64,000 bases of DNA. It comes from Kineobactrum salinum (GTDB lineage: Bacteria; Pseudomonadota; Gammaproteobacteria; Pseudomonadales; Halieaceae). The translations under genes and the position numbers were made by a program. The notes under the pieces are model-generated. The model saw only the letters and a program-made list of their open reading frames with translations. It did no database searches and was not told the DNA's origin. Shown here in pieces: positions 28,558 through 36,037 of the stretch (its first letter is position 1; every line of letters begins with the position of its first letter). The DNA lies in NCBI RefSeq assembly GCF_010669285.1, contig NZ_CP048711.1:1984001-2048000 (forward strand). The letters run 5' to 3'.

Positions 28558-28971
28558 CTAGCTGCTCTTGCTCTCAACGTGCTTCTTGAAATTATTCAGG
28601 ATGCCGAGCCAGCCTTGCCTTTGCTGCTCCGCCGAATTCTCATCTTCAGCTTCGAACGTTTCGATGACCCTAACGCCGTCCTGTATTTCTATAAATCGCA
28701 CCTCAACTTTACGTTCATCTCCAAGCCTGTAGTGAATCGATTTGCAAGGGCTTACCTCAGTAAACTCTCCCTCGAAATCGAAACCCACTGAACCATCCCT
28801 GGCTTCCATCCGGTAGTTGAAGCTGCCACCCACCTGAAGATCCAACTCTGCTTTCGGGCAACACCATTCATCGATGGCAAAGTTCCAACACCTGATATCC
28901 TCAGGTGTCACCCAGGCATTCCAAACTCTGTTCAACGGCGCGTTTACTTCAGTTTCAATTGAAATTTTCAT
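28558..28971 (-). CDS. SRPBCC (AHSA1-like) domain protein
   Basis: A 137-residue single-domain protein from the ATG at 28971. The START/Bet v1-type fold of the AHSA1 group is recognisable by MKISIETEVNAPLNRVWNAWVTPEDI at the start, the central GGSFNYRMEARDGSVGFDFEGEFTEV and the terminal QQRQGWLGILNNFKKHVE. These small proteins bind hydrophobic ligands or act as stress or co-chaperone-like factors; no specific role can be assigned. Confidence 0.82.
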   Translation of the reverse strand: MKISIETEVNAPLNRVWNAWVTPEDIRCWNFAIDEWCCPKAELDLQVGGSFNYRMEARDGSVGFDFEGEFTEVSPCKSIHYRLGDERKVEVRFIEIQDGVRVIETFEAEDENSAEQQRQGWLGILNNFKKHVESKSS

Positions 28972-29441
28972 ATGCACTCCTGACATGGACACTACAAATC
29001 AATCATGGCCCCTGATCATGGCCGCAATAACCTGTCGAACAGGACAAATGAAAATCGACAACATCGTGCTGCCCGGCACCCATAACGATTGACCCCTGAG
29101 GTCGCATTACGGGACGACTGGAACGAAATGGAAGCTGTTCCTGCCTGCTTGCGAGCGACGTGAATGCTTTTGCAGCGTCATTTTAAGGCTTGGGCGCGGC
29201 GGCTCAACCCGGGCACTTCGCGAAAGACCCCGTACTGTAGCAGCGCGAAGCCGATCAGCCAGGCCGTGAATGCGGCCACATGGCCCCTTCCCAACAGCTG
29301 CGCGCGACCTGTCCTTGCGTGTTACCTGTTGATCCAACTCAAGCACCATTTAAACCCGTTAGCAACTTTTCAAGCTGATCAATAGTTGGGAACTTCCTTT
29401 GGGCATATCCGAGCATCCAAGTGGTCCACGATCAAGCACTG
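28972..29441. other. Gene-poor region with a membrane-protein relic
   Basis: No intact gene is seen in these 470 bases. On the minus strand, codons 29297-29178 read LLGRGHVAAFTAWLIGFALLQYGVFREVPGLSRRAQALK and stop. This looks like the last transmembrane helix and basic tail of a lost membrane protein, but I cannot name it. Confidence 0.4.
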
Positions 29442-30206
29442 CTACAACGTAAACCCCCCATCTACAACAATACATTCGCCATTGGTATAACTGGCCGCAT
29501 CGGAGACCAGATACAGCACGGTGCCGGCCATTTCCTCCGGTTCGGCGTGGCGCTTCATCGGAATCTTGTCCATTGCCAGTTGGTAGATATCGTCATTGGC
29601 AAACAGCGCGCCGGCGAAGCGGGTTTTGGTGAGGCCTGGCAACAGCGCATTGCAGCGGATACCGAACTGGGCGCACTCCTTGGCGAATACCTTGGTCATG
29701 CTCACTACCGCCGCCTTCGTGATTGAATAGATGCCCTGCATATCACCGGGCTGCAGCGCGTTGATGGAGGCGGTATTGACGATGTTGCCGGAGCCCTGCT
29801 CACGCATGATCTTGCCGGCTTCCACCGACATATAGAAGTAGCCGCGAATATTTACATCGACGGTTTTCTGGAAGGCGGCCAGATCGGTGTCCAGCACATG
29901 GCCGAAGTAGGGATTCGCCGCGGCGTTGTTGACGCAGATGTCGAGCCGGCCCGAGTCGCTGCGGATATGGGCAAACAGGCTCTGGATGTCGTCCAGGTTG
30001 CCCACGTGGCAGGCAAAGGCTTCCGCGCTGCCGCCATTGGCGCGAATGGATTCCGCGACCGCGGTGCAATCCTCGAGTTTGCGGCTGGAAACAATAACGT
30101 GGGCGCCCTGCTCCGCCAGCAGGCGGGCAATGGCCTCGCCGATGCCGCGGCTGGCGCCGCTGACCAGTGCAACCCGGCCGCTCAGGTCAAATAACTGTGT
30201 CGCCAT
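29442..30206 (-). CDS. SDR family NAD(P)-dependent oxidoreductase
   Basis: A 254-residue classical short-chain dehydrogenase. Cofactor motif VALVSGASRGIGEAIAR (TGxxxGIG type), NNAA motif, catalytic Ser in NTASINA, and Tyr-x3-Lys in YSITKAAV. It ends with the usual SYTNGECIVVDGGFTL. The first strand is followed by SSRK, which favours NADP(H). Such enzymes oxidise or reduce hydroxy/keto substrates; the particular one is not evident. It stands alone on the minus strand downstream of ubiX. Confidence 0.88.
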   Translation of the reverse strand: MATQLFDLSGRVALVSGASRGIGEAIARLLAEQGAHVIVSSRKLEDCTAVAESIRANGGSAEAFACHVGNLDDIQSLFAHIRSDSGRLDICVNNAAANPYFGHVLDTDLAAFQKTVDVNIRGYFYMSVEAGKIMREQGSGNIVNTASINALQPGDMQGIYSITKAAVVSMTKVFAKECAQFGIRCNALLPGLTKTRFAGALFANDDIYQLAMDKIPMKRHAEPEEMAGTVLYLVSDAASYTNGECIVVDGGFTL

Positions 30207-30295
30207 GCTACAGCTCTCCTCGTTGTGGACTGGCTTGGTTTATCCCGGTCGAGTGGGGTTGCCTGCCGGCCACGGCGAAAGCCTGGCGGGGTACC

Positions 30296-30859
30296 TCAGT
30301 CACCCTGCCAGCGCGCCACCTTGCCGCTGTCGATGCCGAACAGGTCCAGTACCCGGCCGACGCTGTGGGTCACCATCGCATCGAGCGACTCTGGACGGGC
30401 ATAAAAGGCTGGCACCGGCGGCGCCACTATTGCCCCCATTTCCGACAATTGGGTCAGGGTGCGCAGGTGGCCGGTGTGCAACGGGGTTTCCCGCACCATC
30501 AATACCAGCCGGCGACGCTCCTTGAGCACCACATCCGCCGCCCGGGTCAATAGCGAGGACGTGACTCCAGTGGCGATTTCCGACATGGTGCGCACTGAAC
30601 AGGGTGCGATCAGCATGCCGGCAGTCACAAACGAACCACTGGAAATGCTGGCGCCGACATTCTTGATCGCATGCACCTGCACCGCCAGTTCATGGACCGC
30701 GGCCAGCGGCATGTCCAGCTCGTAGTGCAGCGTCAGCTCCGCCGATTTGCTCATCACCAGATGCGTCTCGACACCGCAGTCACGCAGCAGCTGCAGGGCC
30801 CGGATCCCATAGATGATACCCGAGGCACCGCTGATACCCACGATGATTGGCTGTGTCAT
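30296..30859 (-). CDS. ubiX: Flavin prenyltransferase UbiX
   Basis: From MTQPIIVG at 30859 the protein has 187 residues. Motifs of UbiX/Pad1 flavoproteins are present: GISGASGIIYGIRALQLL (FMN phosphate), KNVGASISSGSF, and MLIAPCSVRTMSEIATG, plus the tail segment VVLKERRRLVLMVRETPLHTGHL. UbiX prenylates FMN with dimethylallyl phosphate to make the prFMN cofactor used by UbiD-type decarboxylases in ubiquinone synthesis. No ubiD is in the window. Confidence 0.92.
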   Translation of the reverse strand: MTQPIIVGISGASGIIYGIRALQLLRDCGVETHLVMSKSAELTLHYELDMPLAAVHELAVQVHAIKNVGASISSGSFVTAGMLIAPCSVRTMSEIATGVTSSLLTRAADVVLKERRRLVLMVRETPLHTGHLRTLTQLSEMGAIVAPPVPAFYARPESLDAMVTHSVGRVLDLFGIDSGKVARWQGD

Positions 30860-31024
30860 ATCGTACCTGTCGCTGGCGAGAATTCCGCACTGTACCAGCA
30901 CCTTCGGCAGATTTCACTTGTCGTGGGGACACAGCCGACCGGGCTGCAGCAAGCTGCAGCCGATGCTCAGATATATACTCTGCCACTGACCACCCAGCCC
31001 ATTTGCCGCTACGGCTGGCGCGGC

Positions 31025-33130
31025 TCAGAACATGTAGCGCAGGCCCGCTTCCACCGAACGTCCCGCTTCTGGCGCAACGTCACGGAGGAAGGACGTGCTG
31101 AGCCGGATTTCCTCGTCGGACAGATTGTGCATGGCCAGAAACAGCACCAGCTCGCTGTCACCGACCCCAAGGCGGTAGTCCGCTCCCAGGTCCCAGCGGG
31201 TGTATCCCCTGGTAGACTCCTCGTTAAGGCCGGGGCGAGTTTGCGCGCCGGCATCGACCACCCGGGTCCACAATTCCAGCGACTCATCCGACCAGCTCAG
31301 GCGGCCACCGAGCCGCCGCGGTGGCAGCCGCGGCACATCTTCGCCGCTGTCCAGCTCGCCACGGATGATATCGCCAAACAGCCCCAGGCGCAGCTCCCCT
31401 CCGGCTACGGTGGCCAGTTGAAACTCGCTGCTCAGCTCAACGCCGTAGAACTTTGCGTCTTCCTGCGCATAGGCCAGCACCGGCTGCTCATCCATTTCCA
31501 GGCCGGTGTTCATCAGCGTGATGTAATCCACGAAATCGTTGTAGAACAGCGTCACTTCCAGGCTGTGGTTCGCATCGTGCCAGTGCAGGGCGAGGTCCAT
31601 GTTGCGCGACACCTCGGTATCCAGGCCGGGGGCGCCGAGTTCGATGGCCCCGGTGGCGGCATGCGCGATCCAGTCCTCGGGACCGTTGGCATCGACATTG
31701 GAAAACAGTTCTTCGATCGCCGGTGCGCGTTCGGCCCGCGCCAGCGACAGCCTCGCCTGCCAGGCGGGATTGAAATTCCACAAAGCGGAACCCGATACAC
31801 TGACGGAGGTAAACGATTCGTCGCCAGTGCTGTTAGCGTCGGGATCGCGTTCATCCCGGTCCAGGCGCAAGCCGGCCTCGAAGATCCAGTCGCCGCGGCG
31901 ATAGTCCTCGACCACAAACAGACCCACATCCCGGCTGTCTGTGCGTGGAATAAAGGCTTCCTCGCCCAGTGCACTGAACTCTCCCCGTCTGGCCTGTAGC
32001 CCGATCGCGCCGTTGAATCCAGCCAGCTCCGCATGCACCAGCTCGAGCCGAGTTTCCCAGGTCTCATTGCTGTACAGCGTACCGGTCTCGCCGCTGCCCT
32101 CGATCTCCGCGTGCTCGTAGTCGGTATAACTCAGTGCCCCGCGCAGCTGGTCAAAACCAGGCAGCGGCCGGGCCAGTTCCAGTGCCATATCGTAGCGGGT
32201 CTGCTTTAGGTCGATGCGGATACCCCCTTCCTCCGCCTCATCGTCGTGTTCCTCCTCCTCGTGCTCATCTTCATGTTCGTCTTCGTCATGGTGCTCGTGA
32301 GCCCCCGCTGGAATACCGTACTCACTCTCCAGCCGGCTCACCGCCAGGCCGACGAAGCCGCGGTCGAAATGATAGCTGCTGCCCAGTGTCAGATTGCGGG
32401 TACGGCCACCAGTATTGCCAATGAAACCGTCCGTGCTTTCCTCTTCCCCGGCGTGATCGTCCTCGTCCTCGTGGTCATCGTCTTCGTGCTCGTCATGGTC
32501 GTCGTGAGCACGCGCCGCCAGACCCGGTATCTCGAGGTTATTCCAGTCGCGGTAGAGACCGTCGACGTGAAATACCAGGTCGCCACTGCCCGCGTCCGCG
32601 CGCAGTATCGCCGTGTCCATGTCAGAGGCGGCGTCGTGACGATATTCCGCTCCACCGGTGGCACCGTCCAGTCGCTGCCGGGGGATGCGGTTGTCGATCA
32701 CATTGACCACCCCGCCAATCGCACCGGCACCGTACAACAACGTCGCCGGGCCGCGCAGTACCTCGATGCTGTCAGCCAACAACGCCTCCACCGAGACCGC
32801 GTGGTCGGCGCTGACACTGGCCGCGTCGGCGCTGCGCAGGCCGTTTTGCAGCACTGTGACGCGTGGCCCCTGCTGGCCGCGGATCACCGGCTGGCCGACA
32901 CCCGGTCCGAAGGAGGCATTGGCGATACCAGGGGTATCGCCCAGAGTCTTGCCGATAGTGGCCCCTGCCTGCTGGCGCAGGTCGGCACCGGAGAGAATGG
33001 TCACCGGCAGCGCAGTCTCTGCTTCCTGTTTTTGTAGCGGTGCCGAAACCAGCACATGTTCGATCGGCAGCGCCTGCGCTGCCGCATTCACACTGGCCAC
33101 AGCCAGTGCGAGAGGCATTAAACGTTTCAT
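31025..33130 (-). CDS. znuD: TonB-dependent receptor with His/Asp/Glu-rich loops, ZnuD-like
   Basis: A 701-residue receptor with signal peptide (MKRLMPLALAVASVNAAAQA), plug (TLGDTPGIANASFGPGVGQPVIRGQQGPRVTVLQ, IEVLRGPATLLYGAGAIGGVVNVID) and barrel ending in LRYMF. Two extracellular loops are extraordinarily rich in His, Asp and Glu (for example HDDHDEHEDDDHEDEDDH near residue 215 and HEHHDEDEHEDEHEEEEHDDE near 285). This is the hallmark of ZnuD-type zinc receptors. It probably captures Zn2+ or another divalent metal at the cell surface. It lies 35 bp downstream of a small membrane protein carrying HAHG and CLLC motifs. Confidence 0.88.
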   Translation of the reverse strand: MKRLMPLALAVASVNAAAQALPIEHVLVSAPLQKQEAETALPVTILSGADLRQQAGATIGKTLGDTPGIANASFGPGVGQPVIRGQQGPRVTVLQNGLRSADAASVSADHAVSVEALLADSIEVLRGPATLLYGAGAIGGVVNVIDNRIPRQRLDGATGGAEYRHDAASDMDTAILRADAGSGDLVFHVDGLYRDWNNLEIPGLAARAHDDHDEHEDDDHEDEDDHAGEEESTDGFIGNTGGRTRNLTLGSSYHFDRGFVGLAVSRLESEYGIPAGAHEHHDEDEHEDEHEEEEHDDEAEEGGIRIDLKQTRYDMALELARPLPGFDQLRGALSYTDYEHAEIEGSGETGTLYSNETWETRLELVHAELAGFNGAIGLQARRGEFSALGEEAFIPRTDSRDVGLFVVEDYRRGDWIFEAGLRLDRDERDPDANSTGDESFTSVSVSGSALWNFNPAWQARLSLARAERAPAIEELFSNVDANGPEDWIAHAATGAIELGAPGLDTEVSRNMDLALHWHDANHSLEVTLFYNDFVDYITLMNTGLEMDEQPVLAYAQEDAKFYGVELSSEFQLATVAGGELRLGLFGDIIRGELDSGEDVPRLPPRRLGGRLSWSDESLELWTRVVDAGAQTRPGLNEESTRGYTRWDLGADYRLGVGDSELVLFLAMHNLSDEEIRLSTSFLRDVAPEAGRSVEAGLRYMF

Positions 33131-33165
33131 GGTTTACTCCTGAGCTAAGGGGAAAGTGTGTTGAC

Positions 33166-33465
33166 TCAGGAGTGGAGAGGTGGTCCCCGGGTCTGGCGGG
33201 GACAATAGGAACGCTGCTGCTGGGGAGCCAACTGCAGTGCGGGCAACAACAGGAGCAGGAAAAAGGCCAGCAGGGCCGGGACATTACCCGTCAGTGGTGC
33301 CGGCGGCGACGTCTTGCACAGGAGACACTCAGCGACCGGTTCGCTGATGCCGTGAGCGTGACCGGCTTCCAGGATCTGTACGCCGCCGACACACAGCAAT
33401 GCCACCACGGCCAGGATTCGGGCCAGGCGGCGGCTGCGGTCTGTCAGTGTCGGCGGGTATCCCAT
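33166..33465 (-). CDS. Small membrane protein with His/Cys motifs, upstream of the zinc receptor
   Basis: I prefer the ATG at 33465 (MGYPPTL) to a TTG further upstream. The 99-residue product has two hydrophobic segments (ILAVVALLCVGGVQ and VPALLAFFLLLLLPALQLAP) flanking a loop with AGHAHG and ECLLCK. These are potential metal ligands. It resembles the small uncharacterised proteins often found beside zinc-type TonB receptors. Co-transcription with the receptor is likely. Function is unknown; metal sensing or handling is inference. Confidence 0.65.
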   Translation of the reverse strand: MGYPPTLTDRSRRLARILAVVALLCVGGVQILEAGHAHGISEPVAECLLCKTSPPAPLTGNVPALLAFFLLLLLPALQLAPQQQRSYCPRQTRGPPLHS

Positions 33466-33482
33466 TGGAGCACAATCAGAAA

Positions 33483-33503
33483 CTATAACGGGCAATTATA
33501 CCC
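33483..33503 (-). promoter_or_regulatory. Possible promoter/metal-regulator site upstream of the zinc operon
   Basis: On the minus strand the segment reads gggTATAATtgcccgTTATAg: a perfect -10 hexamer, and a TATAA/TTATA dyad about 18 bases before the preferred ATG. A Zur-like repressor could bind an AT-rich dyad of this sort, but the match to known Zur boxes is only partial. Confidence 0.3.
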
Positions 33504-33544
33504 GCGAAGAACCGCGCATAGCCAGCGGCTTGCAATCTGAGCAG

Positions 33545-34416
33545 TCATACCGGGGCCGGCGCCAGAGAAGCGATGAACCGGTCTATTGCGAGGCGCGATG
33601 CGGGTTCATCCAGGGTCGGGGCATGACCGCGATTGGGTATCTCTGCCACCACCAGGTCCGGCTTGTGGCGGCGCATCTGCGCCACACAGTCACTGCCGAG
33701 AATGTCGGAATGGTCCCCGCGCAGCAGCAGTATCGGCAGCCCGTGGATGGCGTCGAAGACAGGCCAGAGATCCGGGGGCACAGTGCTGTCGTCGCCGGCC
33801 GCCAGGGGCCGGGCTATCGCGGGATCGTAGGCCAACTCGGGTCGGCCGTCGACGTCGCGATACAGCGCACGGGTGAAATCAGACCACTGCTGCGCGCTGA
33901 AATCCGGAAAGGCAACCGCGTTGAGAGCACGGGTCTGAGCCTCCGCCTCGCCCCAGTTATTGACCGGCGATGATTTGCCGACATAGCCCTTGATGCGGGC
34001 GAGACCGGCGGGCTCAACCTCGGGTCCGATATCGTTCAGGATCAGCGCGGCGGCACGGGCCGGCTGCGCCGCCGCCATCAGCATCGCCATCAGCCCCCCA
34101 TCGAGGTGCCGACCAGCAGCGCCTGCGCCACCTGTTGCTGATCAAGCAAGCTAAACATGTCCCGCACATAAGTACCGGGATGATAATTGACCGGATCGGG
34201 ATCATAGCCAGAATGCCCGCGGCCGCGCTGATCCGCAACCAGTACCCGGTAGTGCCGCGCCAGCCGTGGCGCAAGACCGGCAAAGTCCGCCGAGTTGCGG
34301 GTCAGACCGTGCATGCACAGCGCCACAGGTGCCGCTGGCGTTGGGCCCGGATAGTCCCGCGCATAGAGCTGCAGGCCGTCCGCGGCGTGATACCGAAGGT
34401 CACGATACTCACTCAT
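33545..34416 (-). pseudogene. Alpha/beta-fold hydrolase, one frameshift
   Basis: The ATG at 34416 overlaps the stop of the acyl-CoA ligase by eight bases, so the two are coupled. The N-terminal half reads LQLYARDYPG, LCMHGLTRNSADFAGLA (HG oxyanion motif) and LVGTSMGG (nucleophile elbow GxSxG with Ser). The frame breaks in the C run 34094-34099; one extra base continues it as LMAMLMAAAQPARAAALILNDIGPEV, then the Asp in RGDHSDILG and the His in IPNRGHAPTLDEP. The joined product is about 290 residues with a complete catalytic triad. Esterase or thioesterase activity beside a CoA ligase is plausible. Probably intact in reality. Confidence 0.8.
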
Positions 34417-35989
34417 ACTGCAACTGTGCATACTGTTGGCGCAGTTCGCGCTTGAGAATCTTGCCATTGGGATTGCGCGGCAGCTGGTCGACCAGACACA
34501 GATCCACCAGCCGCTGCTGGCGTCCCAGCCGCTGGTTGGTCCAGGCCAGCAATTCCCCGGCACTGTCCCCGGCACCGGCGCTTCTGACCACCAGCGCCAG
34601 CGGCGTTTCGCCCCAGCGCCGGCTGGCCACGCCGATCACCGCCACGTCATCCACTGCCGGATGCTGTACCAGCACCGCCTCGATATCCTGGGGATAGATG
34701 TTCTGCCCTCCCGAGAGGATCATGTCCTTTTTGCGATCGACAATATACAAAAAGCCCTGCTCGTCCATGTAGCCCAGATCGCCGGAGCGCAACCACTGCC
34801 GCCCCTGTGGATCGACAAACTCGGCGGCGCGGTTGGCATCTTCACGACCCCAGTAGCCGGGCATGGTAATGCGGCCACGGCCGGTAATTTCCCCGGTCTG
34901 GTTGGGGCCCAGTACGCGGTCGTCATCGCTGACGATGCACAGGTCCGTGCCCAGCAGGGGCTGGCCGACGGAACTCCAGCGGCCCTGGGCATCCTCCGGC
35001 TCCAGCGTGGTAATGATGCCTTCGGTCAGACCATACAGTTCGATGATACCGCAGGGAAAGCGGGCAAAGATCTCGCGCTTGAGCCCCTCGTGCAACGGCG
35101 AGCCACAGCTCATCATCGCCTGCATCGTGCTGACATCGTGATCACCATCGGCCAGGCGTTCCACCACCCGCTGAAACTGTATCGGCACCATCGCCGTATG
35201 GGTGATGCGCTCGCGGGCAACCGTTGCCAGGAAGTCGTCCGAATCAAATCTACGGTGCAGCACCAGGGTGCCGCCGGCCAGCACCGTACACAGCATCGCC
35301 ACCCAGGAGATATTCGAGTACAGGCCGATGGTCAGCAGGGTGCGGGCAGCGCCGGTATAGCGCAGTGCGATGCTCAGGTCGTAGGCCCAGTCGCGGCGGG
35401 TACGGTGACTGTGGAGGATACCCTTGGGCAGGCCTGTAGTGCCGGAACTGTAAATGATATTGAGCGGCGCCTCCCCGTCCAGCGCCAGGTCGGGCAGCCC
35501 GGCCGGCTGCTGGTGACACAGTTCGGCCAGGCCGAGCCAGTCATCTGCCGCCGCTTCGGCGGCGCTCACGCGCAGCGACAGCGAGGCCGGCAGGGCGGGC
35601 AACAGTGCTTGCAGCCGCGACTGCTGGTCGGCCGATACCACCAGTGCGGTAACGCCCGCGTCCTGCAACATGCCCAGCATGGCCTCGTCGCTGACCGAGA
35701 GATTGATCGGTACCGATACTGCGCCCGCTGCCATGCTGCCGAACAGCGCCTGCAACATGGGCAGGCCATTGGACATGACGATGCCGACACGGTCGCCCGG
35801 TTTCACCCCCCGGGCCAGCAGCCCGTGGGCGAAACGGTGGTTGTCGGCACAGAATTCCGCCCAGCTCAGCCGGCTGTTTTCGAAGATTACCGCGCTCTTG
35901 TGCCCGCGCCATTTGCCATGCAGTGCCAGGATCTCCGGCAGCAGGGGCACAGGGGCTTCAAATCCAGTCACGTGACTGACTCCTGTCAT
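34409..35989 (-). CDS. Acyl-CoA synthetase (AMP-forming), long/medium-chain type
   Basis: A 526-residue ANL-family enzyme: P-loop NIIYSSGTTGLPKGILHSH, aromatic motif ELYGLTEG, hinge motif GDLGYMDEQGFLYIVDRKKDMILSGGQNIYPQDIE, and C-terminal catalytic lysine in PNGKILKRELRQ. It converts a carboxylate to acyl-CoA in the cytoplasm. The downstream hydrolase overlaps its stop, and upstream (49 bp) is a TonB receptor governed by a TetR operator. Uptake followed by CoA activation of a hydrophobic acid is the likely theme. Confidence 0.87.
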   Translation of the reverse strand: MTGVSHVTGFEAPVPLLPEILALHGKWRGHKSAVIFENSRLSWAEFCADNHRFAHGLLARGVKPGDRVGIVMSNGLPMLQALFGSMAAGAVSVPINLSVSDEAMLGMLQDAGVTALVVSADQQSRLQALLPALPASLSLRVSAAEAAADDWLGLAELCHQQPAGLPDLALDGEAPLNIIYSSGTTGLPKGILHSHRTRRDWAYDLSIALRYTGAARTLLTIGLYSNISWVAMLCTVLAGGTLVLHRRFDSDDFLATVARERITHTAMVPIQFQRVVERLADGDHDVSTMQAMMSCGSPLHEGLKREIFARFPCGIIELYGLTEGIITTLEPEDAQGRWSSVGQPLLGTDLCIVSDDDRVLGPNQTGEITGRGRITMPGYWGREDANRAAEFVDPQGRQWLRSGDLGYMDEQGFLYIVDRKKDMILSGGQNIYPQDIEAVLVQHPAVDDVAVIGVASRRWGETPLALVVRSAGAGDSAGELLAWTNQRLGRQQRLVDLCLVDQLPRNPNGKILKRELRQQYAQLQYE

Positions 35990-36037
35990 TGCTGTTGGCG
36001 CTGGCGACCGTCTGCCGTTGCAGCCGCCGGCGCGCCG

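Noticed and set aside
29059-29091. Short peptide MKIDNIVLPGTHND, recalling the start of PI-PLC-like proteins
   Set aside because: Only 14 residues followed by a stop, with no continuation in any frame; too short to support a call.
30671-31999. 442-codon plus-strand open frame
   Set aside because: Spans the antisense of ubiX and the zinc receptor with no recognisable protein features.
32220-32520. Low-complexity repeat in DNA, possible tandem repeat or CRISPR-like array
   Set aside because: It is the codon repetition encoding the His/Asp/Glu-rich loops of the receptor; there are no spacers or regular units.
32246-33037. Hydrophobic plus-strand frame with runs of Val/Leu resembling membrane helices
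   Set aside because: The hydrophobic runs are the complement of the receptor's repetitive Asp/Glu/His codons, so they are an artefact.
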